NCBI GenBank assembly: GCA_021234155.1
Contig: JAJEKV010000013.1
Location: 17,647,781 to 17,711,780, forward strand
Direction of reading: 5' to 3'
From: Isoetes taiwanensis
Taxonomy: Eukaryota > Streptophyta > Lycopodiopsida > Isoetales > Isoetaceae
Length of the DNA: 64,000 bases
Of the stretch, positions 26,166 through 36,700 are shown piece by piece. The position numbers and the translations under genes are program-made. Below the pieces are notes generated by a model. The model was given only the letters and a program-made list of their open reading frames with translations, had not been told where the DNA came from and did no database searches. Numbering within the stretch: the stretch's first letter is position 1; each line of letters opens with the position of its first letter.

Positions 26166-26454
26166 CCTCCCTTGCCCTCCCGGAGCTCTATTGGCCCATG
26201 CAGTCGACACTACATTAGTACCATTTTTAATTATTTATAAATTTGGTTATAAGGGAACCACCCCATCCATCTACATGAATGCATGGCTAATCTCCCGGCG
26301 TAGGAAGATGATGCTTCTTCCATCGTGGCCGTGGAGACAGCGCCCTATCATGCCTATATGGCACTCATGCCTACACCTTTAGTGGCCCAACGTGGAGGAT
26401 AGGGTCTTTCTCGTATATGGAGCGTGAAGGATAGAGTCCTCCCCGTAGGCATTG

Positions 26455-26815
26455 GCTTATATTCATGTACACCTTATATTCATGTTTTTATATTCATGTG
26501 TACACCTTATATTCATGTACACCTTATATTCATGGAATATAAACCTTAAATTCATATGTAAACATTGCTATCAATCATAAACCTTGCTGGGGTTATACAT
26601 ATGTAAGCCTTGCTTATTCATTGCTATTCATATGTAAACCTTCCTATTATGTAATACATAGACCTTATACATAAACCCTTTTACATAAACCTTATATTAA
26701 TGTAAACCTTTTACATGTAAAAACCTTATGTAAAAACTTATGTAAAACTTATATTAGTGTAATATTCATGGAATGTAAACCTTATATTAGTGTAAACCTT
26801 GCTATTACATAAATA
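26455..26815. repeat. Minisatellite of accttatattcatgt-like units
   Basis: Irregular repetition of words such as 'accttatattcatg', 'taaaccttatatta' and 'tgtaaacctt', with units of about 15-20 bp, running for about 350 bp. No coding signal. Confidence 0.75.
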
Positions 26816-27495
26816 TACAAAAATATGTCAACACTATGGAACAAAAATTGTGTTGCATGTATACAAGATCCACATAATATTTTAAAAAGAAAACATCCTC
26901 ATAATATCCTCCCGGTAGATGCCGATAAGATGCCCGTAGATGCCGAAGCGCTAAATTCGAAAGTCTTGCCTTTTAAAAGTAAGATAATTTTCCTCCAAAT
27001 TGTACCACGGAAGGAATTCTTCTTGAGCACGCTCCTTTATCCCCAGGATAAATGCTCCTTTATCTGGATAAATCGCTCCTTTATCCCTCTCAAACATCAT
27101 TGTTCTTTACATCTCCAAACATCTTGATCTTCTATAGGCTCCAACCTTGCATCTTCAAAGCAGCACTTTTCACAAACAATGTTAGACACATTTCTAAACA
27201 AGAATTCAATATAACATGGACTACTATTCAAATTTTCGCTTAGACTTACCATTTTTCTTGATTAACTTCGGGCTTGTTTCTTGCAAAGGGTCTTCTTTTG
27301 TCCGGGTTGTCCGGTGCTGCCAGGATCTTCTTTGTCTCGTAAGATTAATTTAAAATTAATGTAACTTAAAGAGAAGTTATAATACTAAAACTAAATGTGT
27401 ACCTTTTATGGGAGATATGTGAGCAAATTTAACAGGGACTCGGCTTTTGTCAATATCTATAATCGTTCAAATAGAATTGAAGTTAGCACAAAACA
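26816..27495. other. No recognisable feature
   Basis: AT-rich sequence with short frames on both strands that match no known family. Near 27,030-27,080 the word 'gctcctttatc' occurs three times in 50 bp. Confidence 0.4.
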
Positions 27496-27501
27496 AAAAT
27501 A

Positions 27502-28931
27502 TTACAAGATACATTGAACAAGAATACTTACTTTGCTGTGGGTTTCGAGTCTTTCTTTTTGTGCTGGCCTTGTCTTCCTTTTCTTAATTTTTGTTCCTTT
27601 TACGCTTTTAAATTCAAGACTTGCGTGTTTATTGTACAAAGTGGTCTTTGCTATCAACTTCATCCTTACGCTTCTTATCTTCATCCTTTCATTTTGCATT
27701 TTTTTCTTCTTCATCTTCATAGTTAGAGTCCTCTTCAATCACAACACTGAATTCTTTGAATCCCAGTTCCTGCAAAATATTGCTTGGGACTTCCTCTCCA
27801 CAACAGGGAACCACACAGTGCATAGTTTTCAGCACAGTTGAAAAGCAAAACACATAGTACTTATGTCCACATTGGTTTATTTTAACAAACAGGTCATATT
27901 CTTGAGGAAAACAAAGGCCACATGCCTGACATACATCAGTAGTTAGCAAGGCAAAGAATACACACCCATACCCAACTCCATCCGAGTTTTGGTGCTTTCA
28001 CTATCTTGCTGCATGGCTGAAATATGCTTAGCCTTTGCATGCCACTTAGCCATTGATTCCTCATAGGTATCTATTTCATCCTTCAAAGAAAGAAATTTCT
28101 TCACTTAATGTGTTCTTCCCCTTTAGAATCTATTTTTCAAGTGTCGACTCCAAAAGCTCTCGCGATAACTACTTCATCATTCTTTAGTTTTGCAATAGCA
28201 TCAACTTCTCGGAAAAATCACGTTCAAGGTCTTCTCTGGACGACAGCTTGGCCTCTATATTTTCATATATAGCTTTTGCAAGCTATGTCCGCTCCAAACA
28301 ACAACACCTTCTTTCCTCAACAAAGACTCTTGTTTTGATAATAGCAACTCCTCGCATCTCTCTTCATCTCAAACAAGCTTACCCAAGTGATCCAAAACAG
28401 CGTTTGCTATTCAAAAACAAGTAGCGTTGGTCTCTCCTTAGAAATCGGGCTTTCCGATGTTCGATAAGCTTCTGCAGCAAAACTAGCCCAGTTCACTTTG
28501 AATTGCCCAGGGTTTGACAAAGCTCGTTGGGTATTACTCCAAGCAAAAGCTCGAGCAAAGGTTACCCTAACCTCATTGTTGGTAGGCTTGCTTTTCTGAT
28601 AAATCCTTTCCAACAGGTCATGCAAACACAATTGGCGAAGCGGGGCCTAACAAATTTTAAATTTATCTTTCCTTTTAAGTGGGCCTTTGCCGGACTTCAA
28701 GAAAATCACTGGTGAAACATCCTTCGCCTTCAAATCCTTTGGCTTCTTCCCTTCATTACACAAACCTCTGTTTGTGTGAAATTCATACTCAGTTCTTGCG
28801 AAAAGCAGTTCCTGATAACATCAAACAGTGTTTTTTTAGTTCAATATCAGTAGGTAAAGAAAAAAGCATGAGAAATAGAGGGATTTTTACCTCGCCGGAC
28901 TTCAGCGCCATAGCTAGATGCTGGAATTCCT
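27502..28931 (-). pseudogene. RING-like zinc-finger protein with coiled-coil, fragmented
   Basis: Read on the minus strand from about 28,930 downward. A first part (about 28,630-28,410) reads LLERIYQKSKPTNNEV and ALSNPGQFKVNWASF. A middle part rich in Glu, Lys and Leu (about 28,210-28,000) reads SLKDEIDTYEESMAKWH after small frame changes and looks like a coiled coil. The part at 27,949-27,690 carries a Cys/His cluster: CQACGLC, then NQCGHKYYVFC, then CVVPCC, arranged like a C3HC4 RING finger. It is followed by an acidic tail and a Lys-rich end. RING proteins are usually ubiquitin ligases. Some expected metal ligands fall out of place and frames shift, so it may be inactive. The gene belongs to no family I can name. 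Confidence 0.45.
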
Positions 28932-28934
28932 AAG

Positions 28935-29216
28935 AGTAGCAGAATGAACCGAACTTCCCAACCCAATTACACTTTCAATCAAGCTTCAAAAATCAAAATG
29001 ATCACGATTCGAAAATCCCTAGGCGCACCTAATCAATTTGCACTGGCGAAAACTTTTTTGCCAGGCCCGGCACACCCCCGCAAAAATGATGAAGGGCGTC
29101 CTTTAAAATGATGAAGGGCGCCCTTACGCCCGAGAAAAAGCTGAAAATAGGTGCCGGCCCTGGGGTCGGAGGAGCGCTAAATTGGGTAGGTCAATAAAAA
29201 AAGCACCCATAGAACA
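28935..29216. other. No gene; short repeated words
   Basis: A GC-richer patch with the 20-bp word 'aaaatgatgaagggcg' present twice (about 29,082 and 29,107) and the ends of AT-rich repeat material on the right. Nothing else recognised. Confidence 0.35.
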
Positions 29217-29390
29217 AAACTTGGATTTATTTTAAAGTTATATGTTATGTTTTAATTCTTCTTGATTCTTATATAATTTTTATAAGTTCTAAATATATAA
29301 CTTTATCTTTAAATTTAAAGTATAATTGTTATAAAAGCATTTAATTTCCTTTGCTTTCTAAACTAATTAGACATTTCAAGGATATAAATC
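29217..29390. repeat. Partial copy of dispersed AT-rich repeat
   Basis: Begins aacttggatttattttaaagtt and runs to gacatttcaaggatataa, matching about 23,820-23,965 and 10,490-10,650. It is direct evidence that the repeat occurs outside the gypsy nest. Confidence 0.7.
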
Positions 29391-29419
29391 ACGATGAAAT
29401 CTCTCCTCAAACAAGAGAT

Positions 29420-30125
29420 TGTGCCCCACTAAGATCTAAAGAAGCTTTGGGGTGTGAGAGTTCCAAATAAACAGCTACTGTATTTTCCCCCAAATGTTTT
29501 GTTCAAACTAAAAAAATTAAGGCATATGTTTTTTTGTACGGGTTGAAGAATCCGAGCAATGAACAATACAAAGAGTTCATGCAAATTTACAAAGAATTAC
29601 GGGGAAGCCACATACATGGGGTGGAATGGCTCTGGAACACGGGCATGGCTTATTATCCGCATATAAAGGGGAGGCATTAGTGGAAGAGCTTCTCCGGATT
29701 ATTATAAAACTCCGATGAGAAAGTCGAGGCAGGTTCTTCTAGACCCAAGAGAAAGCATAGGCAAATCCAACCCGACGAGGAGGAAAATAGTAAAAGTGGC
29801 GAGGGATGATGAAGATGATAGGGAAATAACCAAATCAGGTTCCTCTAGACCACACATTCAATCGAACTCACAATCAAAAAGTAAAAGCGAGCAATGTTCT
29901 CGAGACCAAAACATGCCATTGCGGTATGTTCAATTATTAGTTGTGTTACAAAAAAAAATCTCAAGCTTTATCTAGATTGTTTCTATCAACACGAAAAGGT
30001 AACATCAAATCCACTTCAAGAATCGGGTATGTCTACTACCATTTTGCATCATATTGACGTATTGTCATGTTGTGTCTCTATGATGCCATCTGTGGGGCAT
30101 TTCGTGCAATGGATGCCAGAATGAT
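29420..30125 (+). CDS. Unidentified plus-strand ORF fragments
   Basis: Coding-like frames in at least two phases. The first (about 29,520-29,710) reads LKNPSNEQYKEFMQIYKEL and later GEALVEELLRII. The second (about 29,715-29,975) is basic and Ser-rich, with S-S-R-P repeats, and looks like a nuclear linker. The third (29,894-30,124) reads IISCVTKKNLKLYLDCFYQ. I do not recognise the family. It lies directly upstream of the CCACCA microsatellite and of a further plus-strand frame, so all may be parts of one gene with the microsatellite in an intron. Confidence 0.35.
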
Positions 30126-30136
30126 AGATGAGGTAT

Positions 30137-30760
30137 GTGTGGTGGTGGTGAGTTGTTGGCATCCACCATGTCCCACACCACACCCCACCATCTCCCACCA
30201 CTACACTCTACCATCTCCCACCGCCACACTCCCACACCACACACCACCACCACACCACCACCACCACCACCACACACCACCACCATCACCCACTCCTCCA
30301 CCACCACCACACTCCACCACCACCACACCACACCACCAGACTCCACCATGTCCCACACCACAATCCACCACCACCACACTCCACCACAACCACACCCACA
30401 CCCCACCACCACCACCACACCACACCCCACCACCACACCCCCATCACCACACTCCACACCAACCACACCACACCCCACCACCACCACCCCCACACTCCAC
30501 CACCACCACACCACACCCCCACCACCACACCCCACCACCACACTCCACCATGTCCCACACCACACTCCACCACCACCACCACCACCACCACCACCACCAC
30601 ACACCACCACCACCACCACCACCACCACCACCACCACCATGTGCCATGACACCACCACCACCACAGCGTGTTGTGTGGTGTGTACTGGGCAGCGTATGTT
30701 GTGTGGTGTGTGGTATGGTGGTGTGTAGAGACTACCTTGTGTTGTGTGGTGTGTGATTGT
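30137..30760. repeat. CCACCA/CACACC microsatellite with strand switch
   Basis: From 30,137 to about 30,660 the plus strand is almost only C and A in cca, ccaca and ccacc units, with 'accatgtcccacacca' recurring at about 30,165, 30,345 and 30,550. From about 30,665 to 30,760 the pattern flips to gtgtgg/gttgtg. The two arms are roughly complementary and could fold back. Long apparent frames here (up to 229 codons) are repeat artefacts. Confidence 0.95.
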
Positions 30761-31047
30761 GGTTTTCCATCAGTACGTGGCTTACTATGTTAGGAGGTCA
30801 CATATACGTAGTGTTTTGTTTTGCAGACTATGGCAGACTTGTGAAGGAATGGTTGGCTGCAACATCAGCTAGGTTTGATAGATGCAAGCAACGATTGCAA
30901 GCAAACGAGGATAGGAAAAATGATATCAAAAGAAAGATTGAGTTGATGGAGCATAAAGCATCAGGAATTAGAGCTGATTTGCACAGATGGCAATCAATCA
31001 TGACAAAGAACCAAAAAGCAAACAGAGGGTGTTTGGGTTGTGTTTAA
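30757..31047 (+). CDS. Basic coiled-coil-like ORF fragment
   Basis: After the microsatellite a plus-strand frame reads YGRLVKEWLAATSARFD, then ANEDRKNDIKRKIELM and LHRWQSIMTKNQK. It is rich in Lys, Arg, Glu and Leu with helical spacing. There is a possible acceptor (ttttgcag) at 30,826, which would make 30,827-31,047 the last exon of a gene; the stop is at 31,045. Family unknown. It is probably linked to the frames at 29,420-30,125. Confidence 0.35.
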   Translation: MWFSISTWLTMLGGHIYVVFCFADYGRLVKEWLAATSARFDRCKQRLQANEDRKNDIKRKIELMEHKASGIRADLHRWQSIMTKNQKANRGCLGCV

Positions 31048-31950
31048 CCAAAGGATGAAGAGCTAAATGGTACACGGTGTTGCCTGGGCTGAAACAATTA
31101 AATAAGGAATGCTGAACTGAAATTGAGCTAAAGGCATGTGAAGACTTACATCACGGAGCCGCTACCTCGAATGCAAAGATTTGAGATTTTTCTCGAAAGT
31201 AGTGGTCATGACACTCCTTTAGATCCCGCACTTCCAATGCTTCCGGGCGTAAGAAGAGGGTGATGAAGGTTGTCCATTTTGTGGACGTTGTGCGAAATGG
31301 GAGGGTAAAAATGTTGCCGCCAGATAGCGAATGCGTCACCAAGATCACATTCCATGTCTATCACACCATTTGAGGTAAATATTATCATCTCTAACCCTCG
31401 TCTAAAGACTCTATTGATTTTTGAATTTGTTTTGCGAGACACTCTAGAACTGCCGCAGCCCAGTTGTGGCCACATTATGATCCGAGACATGGCTTTTGGC
31501 TTTTTGGTGTTCGAGTGGTACCACAAGAACCAATAGACACAAGTAAGTCCAAAGAGGTGTGAAAGCAAGGTTTGGGAAGTCTCGATGCTTGTACTCGTGT
31601 CTCTTTCATCCCGGCTTAGTCTCTTCCATCATGGTCGGCTTAGTCTCTTTTGCTTGTCCGTTTATTGTATCTAAAGTGCCCCCGGGATGAGATCGCCGCT
31701 CATTTTAGGGGCACTTTAGATATATATAAACAGAACATCGAAAAGAGAGTAAAAGCACAGTGCGGCCCTCTTGAATGGTTGTCAACTCACCGGGCTTGAT
31801 ATTGTTCGGTTGCAAACAATATAGATTGGCCGCAAACAAGTGCCTTAACTAATGTTTCATCGATGTTGTCCAGTGTCATCGACTTAGTGTTTTGTAATTG
31901 CGAAATTTGAGACCAAGGATATCCAACAGTTATCCACACCTCGATCAGTT
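31048..31950. other. No confident gene; fragments only
   Basis: A minus-strand frame (31,206-31,568) and a plus-strand frame (31,354-31,536) overlap, and neither matches a known family. Near 31,670-31,730 an inverted pair of 'taaagtgcccc' and 'ggggcacttta' words can form a stem, perhaps the end of a small inverted-repeat element. The words 'tcggcttagtctctt' occur twice in a row around 31,610-31,650. Confidence 0.3.
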
Positions 31951-33010
31951 ATGAGACTGCAAGATACCTCCCGGTTGTACCTAGAATTCACCCCATTTGA
32001 TACTCCTAAGTCAATCCTAGCTGCTGACGGCATGGAGACTCCAAAACGAAATTTGGATAGTCAACTGAATGCAGTCGTATCAAGTAAGTACCGATGCCAC
32101 ATACATGATTTATTTTTTTGTATTTTTCTGTGGTCTTCCTCATTTCAATTATGTTGCAGAGATAAATGCTACTGCAACTGGAAGCCATGACAAAGAGATT
32201 CCTAGTGCATCTGATTTAGGGGGGAAAATTAATTCCCTTGAGATTCATTCTGTATGGGGTCCTTCACCAGAAAAAAGTTTTGGTGCTGAATATGAGCCAA
32301 ATGCGGATGCAGGTGATGAAGTTGACAAAGAAACCCCGGATCCTGGACAAGATGCAGACTGCTCAACGAGTCCAATACAACCTCAACCAACAAAAACCAA
32401 GAGGTTAACTGAAATTCTCCTTGTTCTGGATTTTAATGGGGTTTTAGGCAAGTTTTATGACTTGAAAGAGAGGATCCCTGCATCGGCCGAGCCAGAAAGT
32501 GACCATCCAGAAATTGAACCATCAAAAGTTCGCAGTTTCCGGTTGGATTTCGTGAGTTCTTAGAATGGTGTTTTTCAAAATTTGAGATTGCATTGTGGTC
32601 CAAAGATGGCTAAGAGTAATGTTGACTTGTTGTGAGAAAGTTTGCAGGAATATAAGGGCAAATTTCTTTTATTTGGAATCGGGATGACTGCACCAACACA
32701 AAATTAAAAGTGGTTAATAAGCCAATTTTCCTTAAGGATCGTCCAAAGTGTACCAGAAATTTTGGAGATACCGGTGACAAACACATTGTTGATAGATGAC
32801 GGCGAGATATAAGGGTTACGCCAACCAAAGAACACAATGATATGTCCAAATAGTTTTGCTCCGACGGGTTGGATTCCAATTTCCTTTTGGAGCAACTCAA
32901 ACCATGGTGGAGGGACTTTCGGCTGCGAGAAAGTGTGCCGGCTTATGTGAAGGAACATCAAATGTGGAACATGTGGGATTCTGAAGAGTCGCGCAACTGC
33001 ATGAAAATGC
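31951..33010 (+). pseudogene. HAD-superfamily FCP1/NIF-like phosphatase, frameshifted
   Basis: Starts with a frame at 31,951 ending at a GTAAGT donor near 32,080. It resumes after an AG near 32,159 with an acidic, Pro-rich linker. It then reads LLVLDFNGVLG (about 32,416), motif I of the plant HAD/FCP1-like group, where the second Asp is replaced by Asn-Gly as in many plant members. Next come FREFLEWCFSKFEIALWSKD (about 32,545, after a frame change), FLFIWNRDDCTNTKLKVVNK (about 32,670), F-L-K-D, and LLIDD (about 32,790, motif III), then KGYANPKNTMICPNSF. The order fits an RNA polymerase CTD phosphatase-like fold of nuclear proteins. At least four one-base gaps are needed. Two catalytic blocks are visible, so the protein could be active if the gaps are sequencing error. 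Confidence 0.7.
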
Positions 33011-33139
33011 TCGACAAGTATTTTCATAAATGAATCTTGTAAAACTCTTTGAAAGTCAATATAAGTAAAAGAATTTCTATGATATGTGTTGTACTTTTTC
33101 AATTTAAAATATTTGAATGGATTGTGAGCAAATGTTCTC

Positions 33140-34099
33140 GTGTGTGTTTAGAACTAGAGATGATAGAGCTTGGCGCAAAGTCCACGACTATCTAAAGCCA
33201 AATACACATCTAGAAGTGGTCCGAGTGGAACTGAAACTGTCGTGATTAGCTCCACCGACATCAAAATTTTGGAAGCTGATACGCAGTGGTTCAATGATCA
33301 ATTGATCCTCCTCTTCTCAAGGTGATACTTTCATCTGATTTGTGATCATCAGGATTGTGCCAGATGATATGCATATGTTTGCAGATACATGGAATACTAC
33401 TTGATTCTCCAAGGAATGAGCCATCCCTTTCATTTCTTTGACCCTCTTTTTCACTCGACATTGTCCAAGGACACAAATAGTTACAAAACAATAAGGAAAC
33501 ATGTGAATCTGGATAAGTGCCAGTACATGTTTTTGCCTGCTTGTGATGGACATCTTGGACCTGACGTTTTTCGATTGTAAAAGCCGGCGTGTCACCGCAC
33601 CGGAGATATAAACCAGGGATATATCACTTTGATAGCTCGGGCTTGCATGGAAGAAGCAGACATATTGAGAGGTTAGTGCTTGCTCATTGCATTTTGCTGT
33701 TGTGACACAATGTCCAACAAACTTTGAGTGCAGGTTCCTGGAATTGCTTGGACACAATAATTTCAGCTTTACAACCTCAGATGTTGTGAAAATTTCCAGA
33801 ACGCCTCTTCAAACCGATGGTCATTCATGTGGCCCTGCCGTATGTTCGTTTATGCACAAATTTGTGAGGGGGTACTTAAAAGGAGTGAATATATTGTTGC
33901 CTGATCTAGTAAGTCAACTTAAATGCAGCAGACAAACCAAACTCTGTTATTGACAAAGTGTGGTTAACTGCAGGTTGTGGACATTTCAGACCAGGATCTA
34001 GTTGATGTTAGAGTGTTCATGCTTGAAGTTTTAAGATTAGAAGCAACAAAAGCTGGAACTGAGAGGAACATATGTATTGGGAAGTATGTAGGTGCATGA
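33140..34099 (+). pseudogene. Ulp1-type (C48) SUMO-protease-like gene
   Basis: N-terminal part reads TQWFNDQLI (about 33,285), the usual start of the Ulp1 fold, then DKCQYMFLPACDGH (about 33,520), which holds the catalytic His region. The following W-T and V-F-D-C-K are visible only with base gaps; the Asp is the second catalytic residue. An exon at 33,734-33,908 (after tgcag, before GTAAGT) reads FLELLGHNNFSF and then PLQTDGHSCGPAVCSFMH, giving the oxyanion Gln and catalytic Cys. The last exon is 33,974-34,099, ending in a TGA. These proteases remove SUMO from proteins or mature its precursor. Ulp1 domains are also common in plant transposons, so this may be element cargo. It follows the phosphatase frame on the same strand within about 130 bp. 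Confidence 0.75.
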
Positions 34100-34316
34100 G
34101 TCACCTCGTACTTAAATCATTGTATATCTTTCTTATGTACATAATTGTTATTGTAACCTCGATTCATTTCAATGAAAATTCATATTCAATTCATCTCACA
34201 AACAAAGGAATCAAGTGTTTCAGAAGAATTCAAATCTTCAAAAGAAATCAAGACAAACTCATTTTCACAGCTGAAGCACAAAACTTCACATGAGTTCTGA
34301 AAACTACAGAATGGTT

Positions 34317-36180
34317 TTACATTTCATCATCATCAGAAAGAACTTCGGGTAAATTCTGTAAAATTTTCTCCTCATCTAAAGGATCCAGCCTATATACAGT
34401 CCTGTTTTGACGTTTAGTTGGTGGCATGTGAAGTCTGATTGCACAGATCTGTGTTGTGAATACTATGCCTAAAGTCTTTCTTGCGCAAAGATCATAGCTG
34501 ACGGTTGATCTTGCACCCTTCTTGTAATACATACCTTCTATGACACTATCACCGGCGAGGTACCATGTTCCATTGAGTTGGAAGTCTTTCTCCACTATCC
34601 ATTTTGGTTTTGTGCACATCAGAATCCAAAATTCAGAACCCTCATCATTCCCTTCGAGACAACGGCAAAGAAAATTATCACCAACTCTAAGTGCCTCTGC
34701 TAACATCGTGGGATTGGAGGAGAACAAGGACCTGCTGGATTTACGGTCCTCAATGTTAGCATGCACATTGGAGGATGGTACAATAACTTGAAGTTTCCAA
34801 TCATCAACGTAGTGCTTGTTCACACAACTGTCCCACATGCCATCCAAGCAAGTAGCTGCAGAAGCATGAAAGTTCCCTCGTGTTGCAAGCGCAATGGAGA
34901 TTGAGGATTGAATGCATGTACACAATGGATCTGTCTAGTGTCCAAAAATCCTTCCGCGACCCCATGCTTTCTTTCTATCTATATCTCCGCCTTGACTTCC
35001 CAAAAGAACCTTTTTATATTCTTCCTCTTCATTGGTTTCGGATGTGTTCATCCACTTTCGGATGTTCCACAAGTAAACATCTCTTGACAACTTCTACCAC
35101 TTCATGAGCATTACCCAATTTTATCTTTGTATTTTAATTGCGGTTGTCTTAACCATCTCTTCAACTCGGCAGCCTTTGCCATCGTGTTCACCTTTCCGTG
35201 GTTAGAACCAAAAAATTCCACATCATATAGACATCGATTGTTGTTTGTGTACCTAGCCACAAAGTAAAATGGTCTAGAAGCCTTGAATTGAGATCTTTGC
35301 ACCATCCGAAAACACATAATGTCTCTTTGGAACCCTTCCTTTCTCGCTCCGGATATTTGTGGTGCTTTATGAGCGGTGTTGCGCGAACAAAGTATCGTGT
35401 TCCCTATCATCGATACATAGTAATGTGTTTCCTTGATAATCTCATCGCCAATCGAGTCATGCGATATGTTATTTGAACCAAAATGGTAATCTGGTTATTG
35501 ACCCAGTAAGCATCGACCGCACCTCCTCTTGTTCCTTGAATGTATAGTTCTCGCAAAATCCACTAGAGAGACATGCATCTGTGGGAGATTCTCGAAGCTC
35601 CTTAAACTGCATTTTGCCGCCATTGGTACCGAAATTATGCGATTGGAAAGATTTTTAGACGCTCTTTCGGTTTATATCCGAAGCTCCTTGGGTTACTGTC
35701 TCATTGTCTTGATGAGTCGGTCTCCTACCGTAACTTCGAGACGTTGTCTTTTCATAGTCAATGTACTCCCATTTCACTTTCCTCTTGCCACTTCCTTCCA
35801 TGGGGACGGTGTGAAACTTCTTGATTCCACCCTGACTCACAATTTCCAAGGATGCGCCTTCTTGTGAAACTCATCTAATTCACTCTTTGGACACAATATA
35901 GATCTCCACAAGCTTCCGTACTTGCAATTTTATCTTTGGTGTGCCCCGGGCATTGACCAAGTTCATGTGATCTATAAACATCGCGGGGTGCAAGTGCAAT
36001 TCTTAGGATGTTTGGTTCTCATCCCATTGAGTCCATCCACTAGCATTTGCATCCTCACGTCTTTGAATGCAACAACAACTATTGAAGTCCTTCAATTTCA
36101 CAACAAATCAGGGTTTTAACTTCTCAAAAGCTCGAAGGCGAATCTTAATTTACGGATGTTGGTCGAAACCTCTTGAACAA
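34317..36180 (-). CDS. Unidentified long protein, minus strand, frameshifted
   Basis: The best part is an uninterrupted 202-codon frame, 34,925-34,317, containing FWILMCTKPKWIVEKDFQ, LNGTWYLAGDSVIEGMYYKK and an acidic C-terminus. Upstream on the same strand, 35,410-35,111 reads RPFYFVARYTNNNRCLYDVEFF, and 35,849-35,655 reads KVKWEYIDYEKT. Together they suggest one protein of over 450 residues that has picked up frameshifts. The composition is that of a real protein. I cannot name its family. It converges with the Ulp1-like gene (218 bp between the stops) and may be part of the same mobile unit. Confidence 0.45.
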
Positions 36181-36214
36181 TAGCATCGCATGAAATGAAC
36201 ACTAAAGCGTTAGG

Positions 36215-36332
36215 ATGTGTATACCACACCAAACCATGCACCATACCATGCCCCACACTCATCATATTCACGAGCGAGCACCTTAGTCGTGTACATTACC
36301 ACACACCACACCACACCCCACCACACACCATA
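36215..36332. repeat. ACCACACC-rich stretch at CACTA insertion site
   Basis: Short C/A-rich repeats (accaca, cacacc, ccccac) immediately left of the CACTA element. They resemble the microsatellite at 30,137-30,660. The element inserted at their right edge. Confidence 0.7.
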
Positions 36333-36347
36333 CACTACAAGAGAATG
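36333..36347. repeat. Left terminal inverted repeat of CACTA element
   Basis: Reads cactacaagagaatg, identical to the reverse complement of 51,530-51,544. Confidence 0.95.
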
Positions 36348-36700
36348 GCGATTCTGGCGTCGGAAAAATCGTCGGGCTTTTTTAAATATTATGCATGGCG
36401 ATTTTTCGGCGATAAAGCCGACGTTAAACAATCGGCGCTTTGTCGTGAATATGCGTCGAAATTACGTCAGTTTATTTGTAACCGGTTTTATCATCGGATG
36501 ATGCGTCAAATATATCGTCGAGAATAAAGCGTCACACATTGTGCGTCCGACGCTGCGTCGATTTTTTCGTCATTTTTAGCGTCGAAGCTGTTCGTCAAAA
36601 AATATCATCGGATATAGCGTCAGGTGTTGCGTCGAAATAGCGTCGGTGTTGCGTCAAGTGTTGCGTCAGAGAATTCGTCGGGAAAGTCATTCTAAAGGCA
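36348..36700. promoter_or_regulatory. Left subterminal repeat array
   Basis: Dense, irregular repetition of gcgtcg, tcgtcgg, cgtcaa and related words over about 350 bp in a variably spaced array. In En/Spm elements such arrays bind the TnpA protein and bring the ends together; that role is inferred here from position and repetition. Confidence 0.75.

Noticed and set aside
30065-30756. Long frames of 197-229 codons on both strands (His/Pro/Thr-rich and Gly/Val/Trp-rich)
   Set aside because: They lie entirely in the CCACCA microsatellite; simple repeats lack stops in several frames, so these are not genes.
31670-31735. Inverted words taaagtgcccc / ggggcacttta as a MITE
   Set aside because: Arms are only about 11 bp and no target duplication or further copies were seen in the window; kept only as a note.
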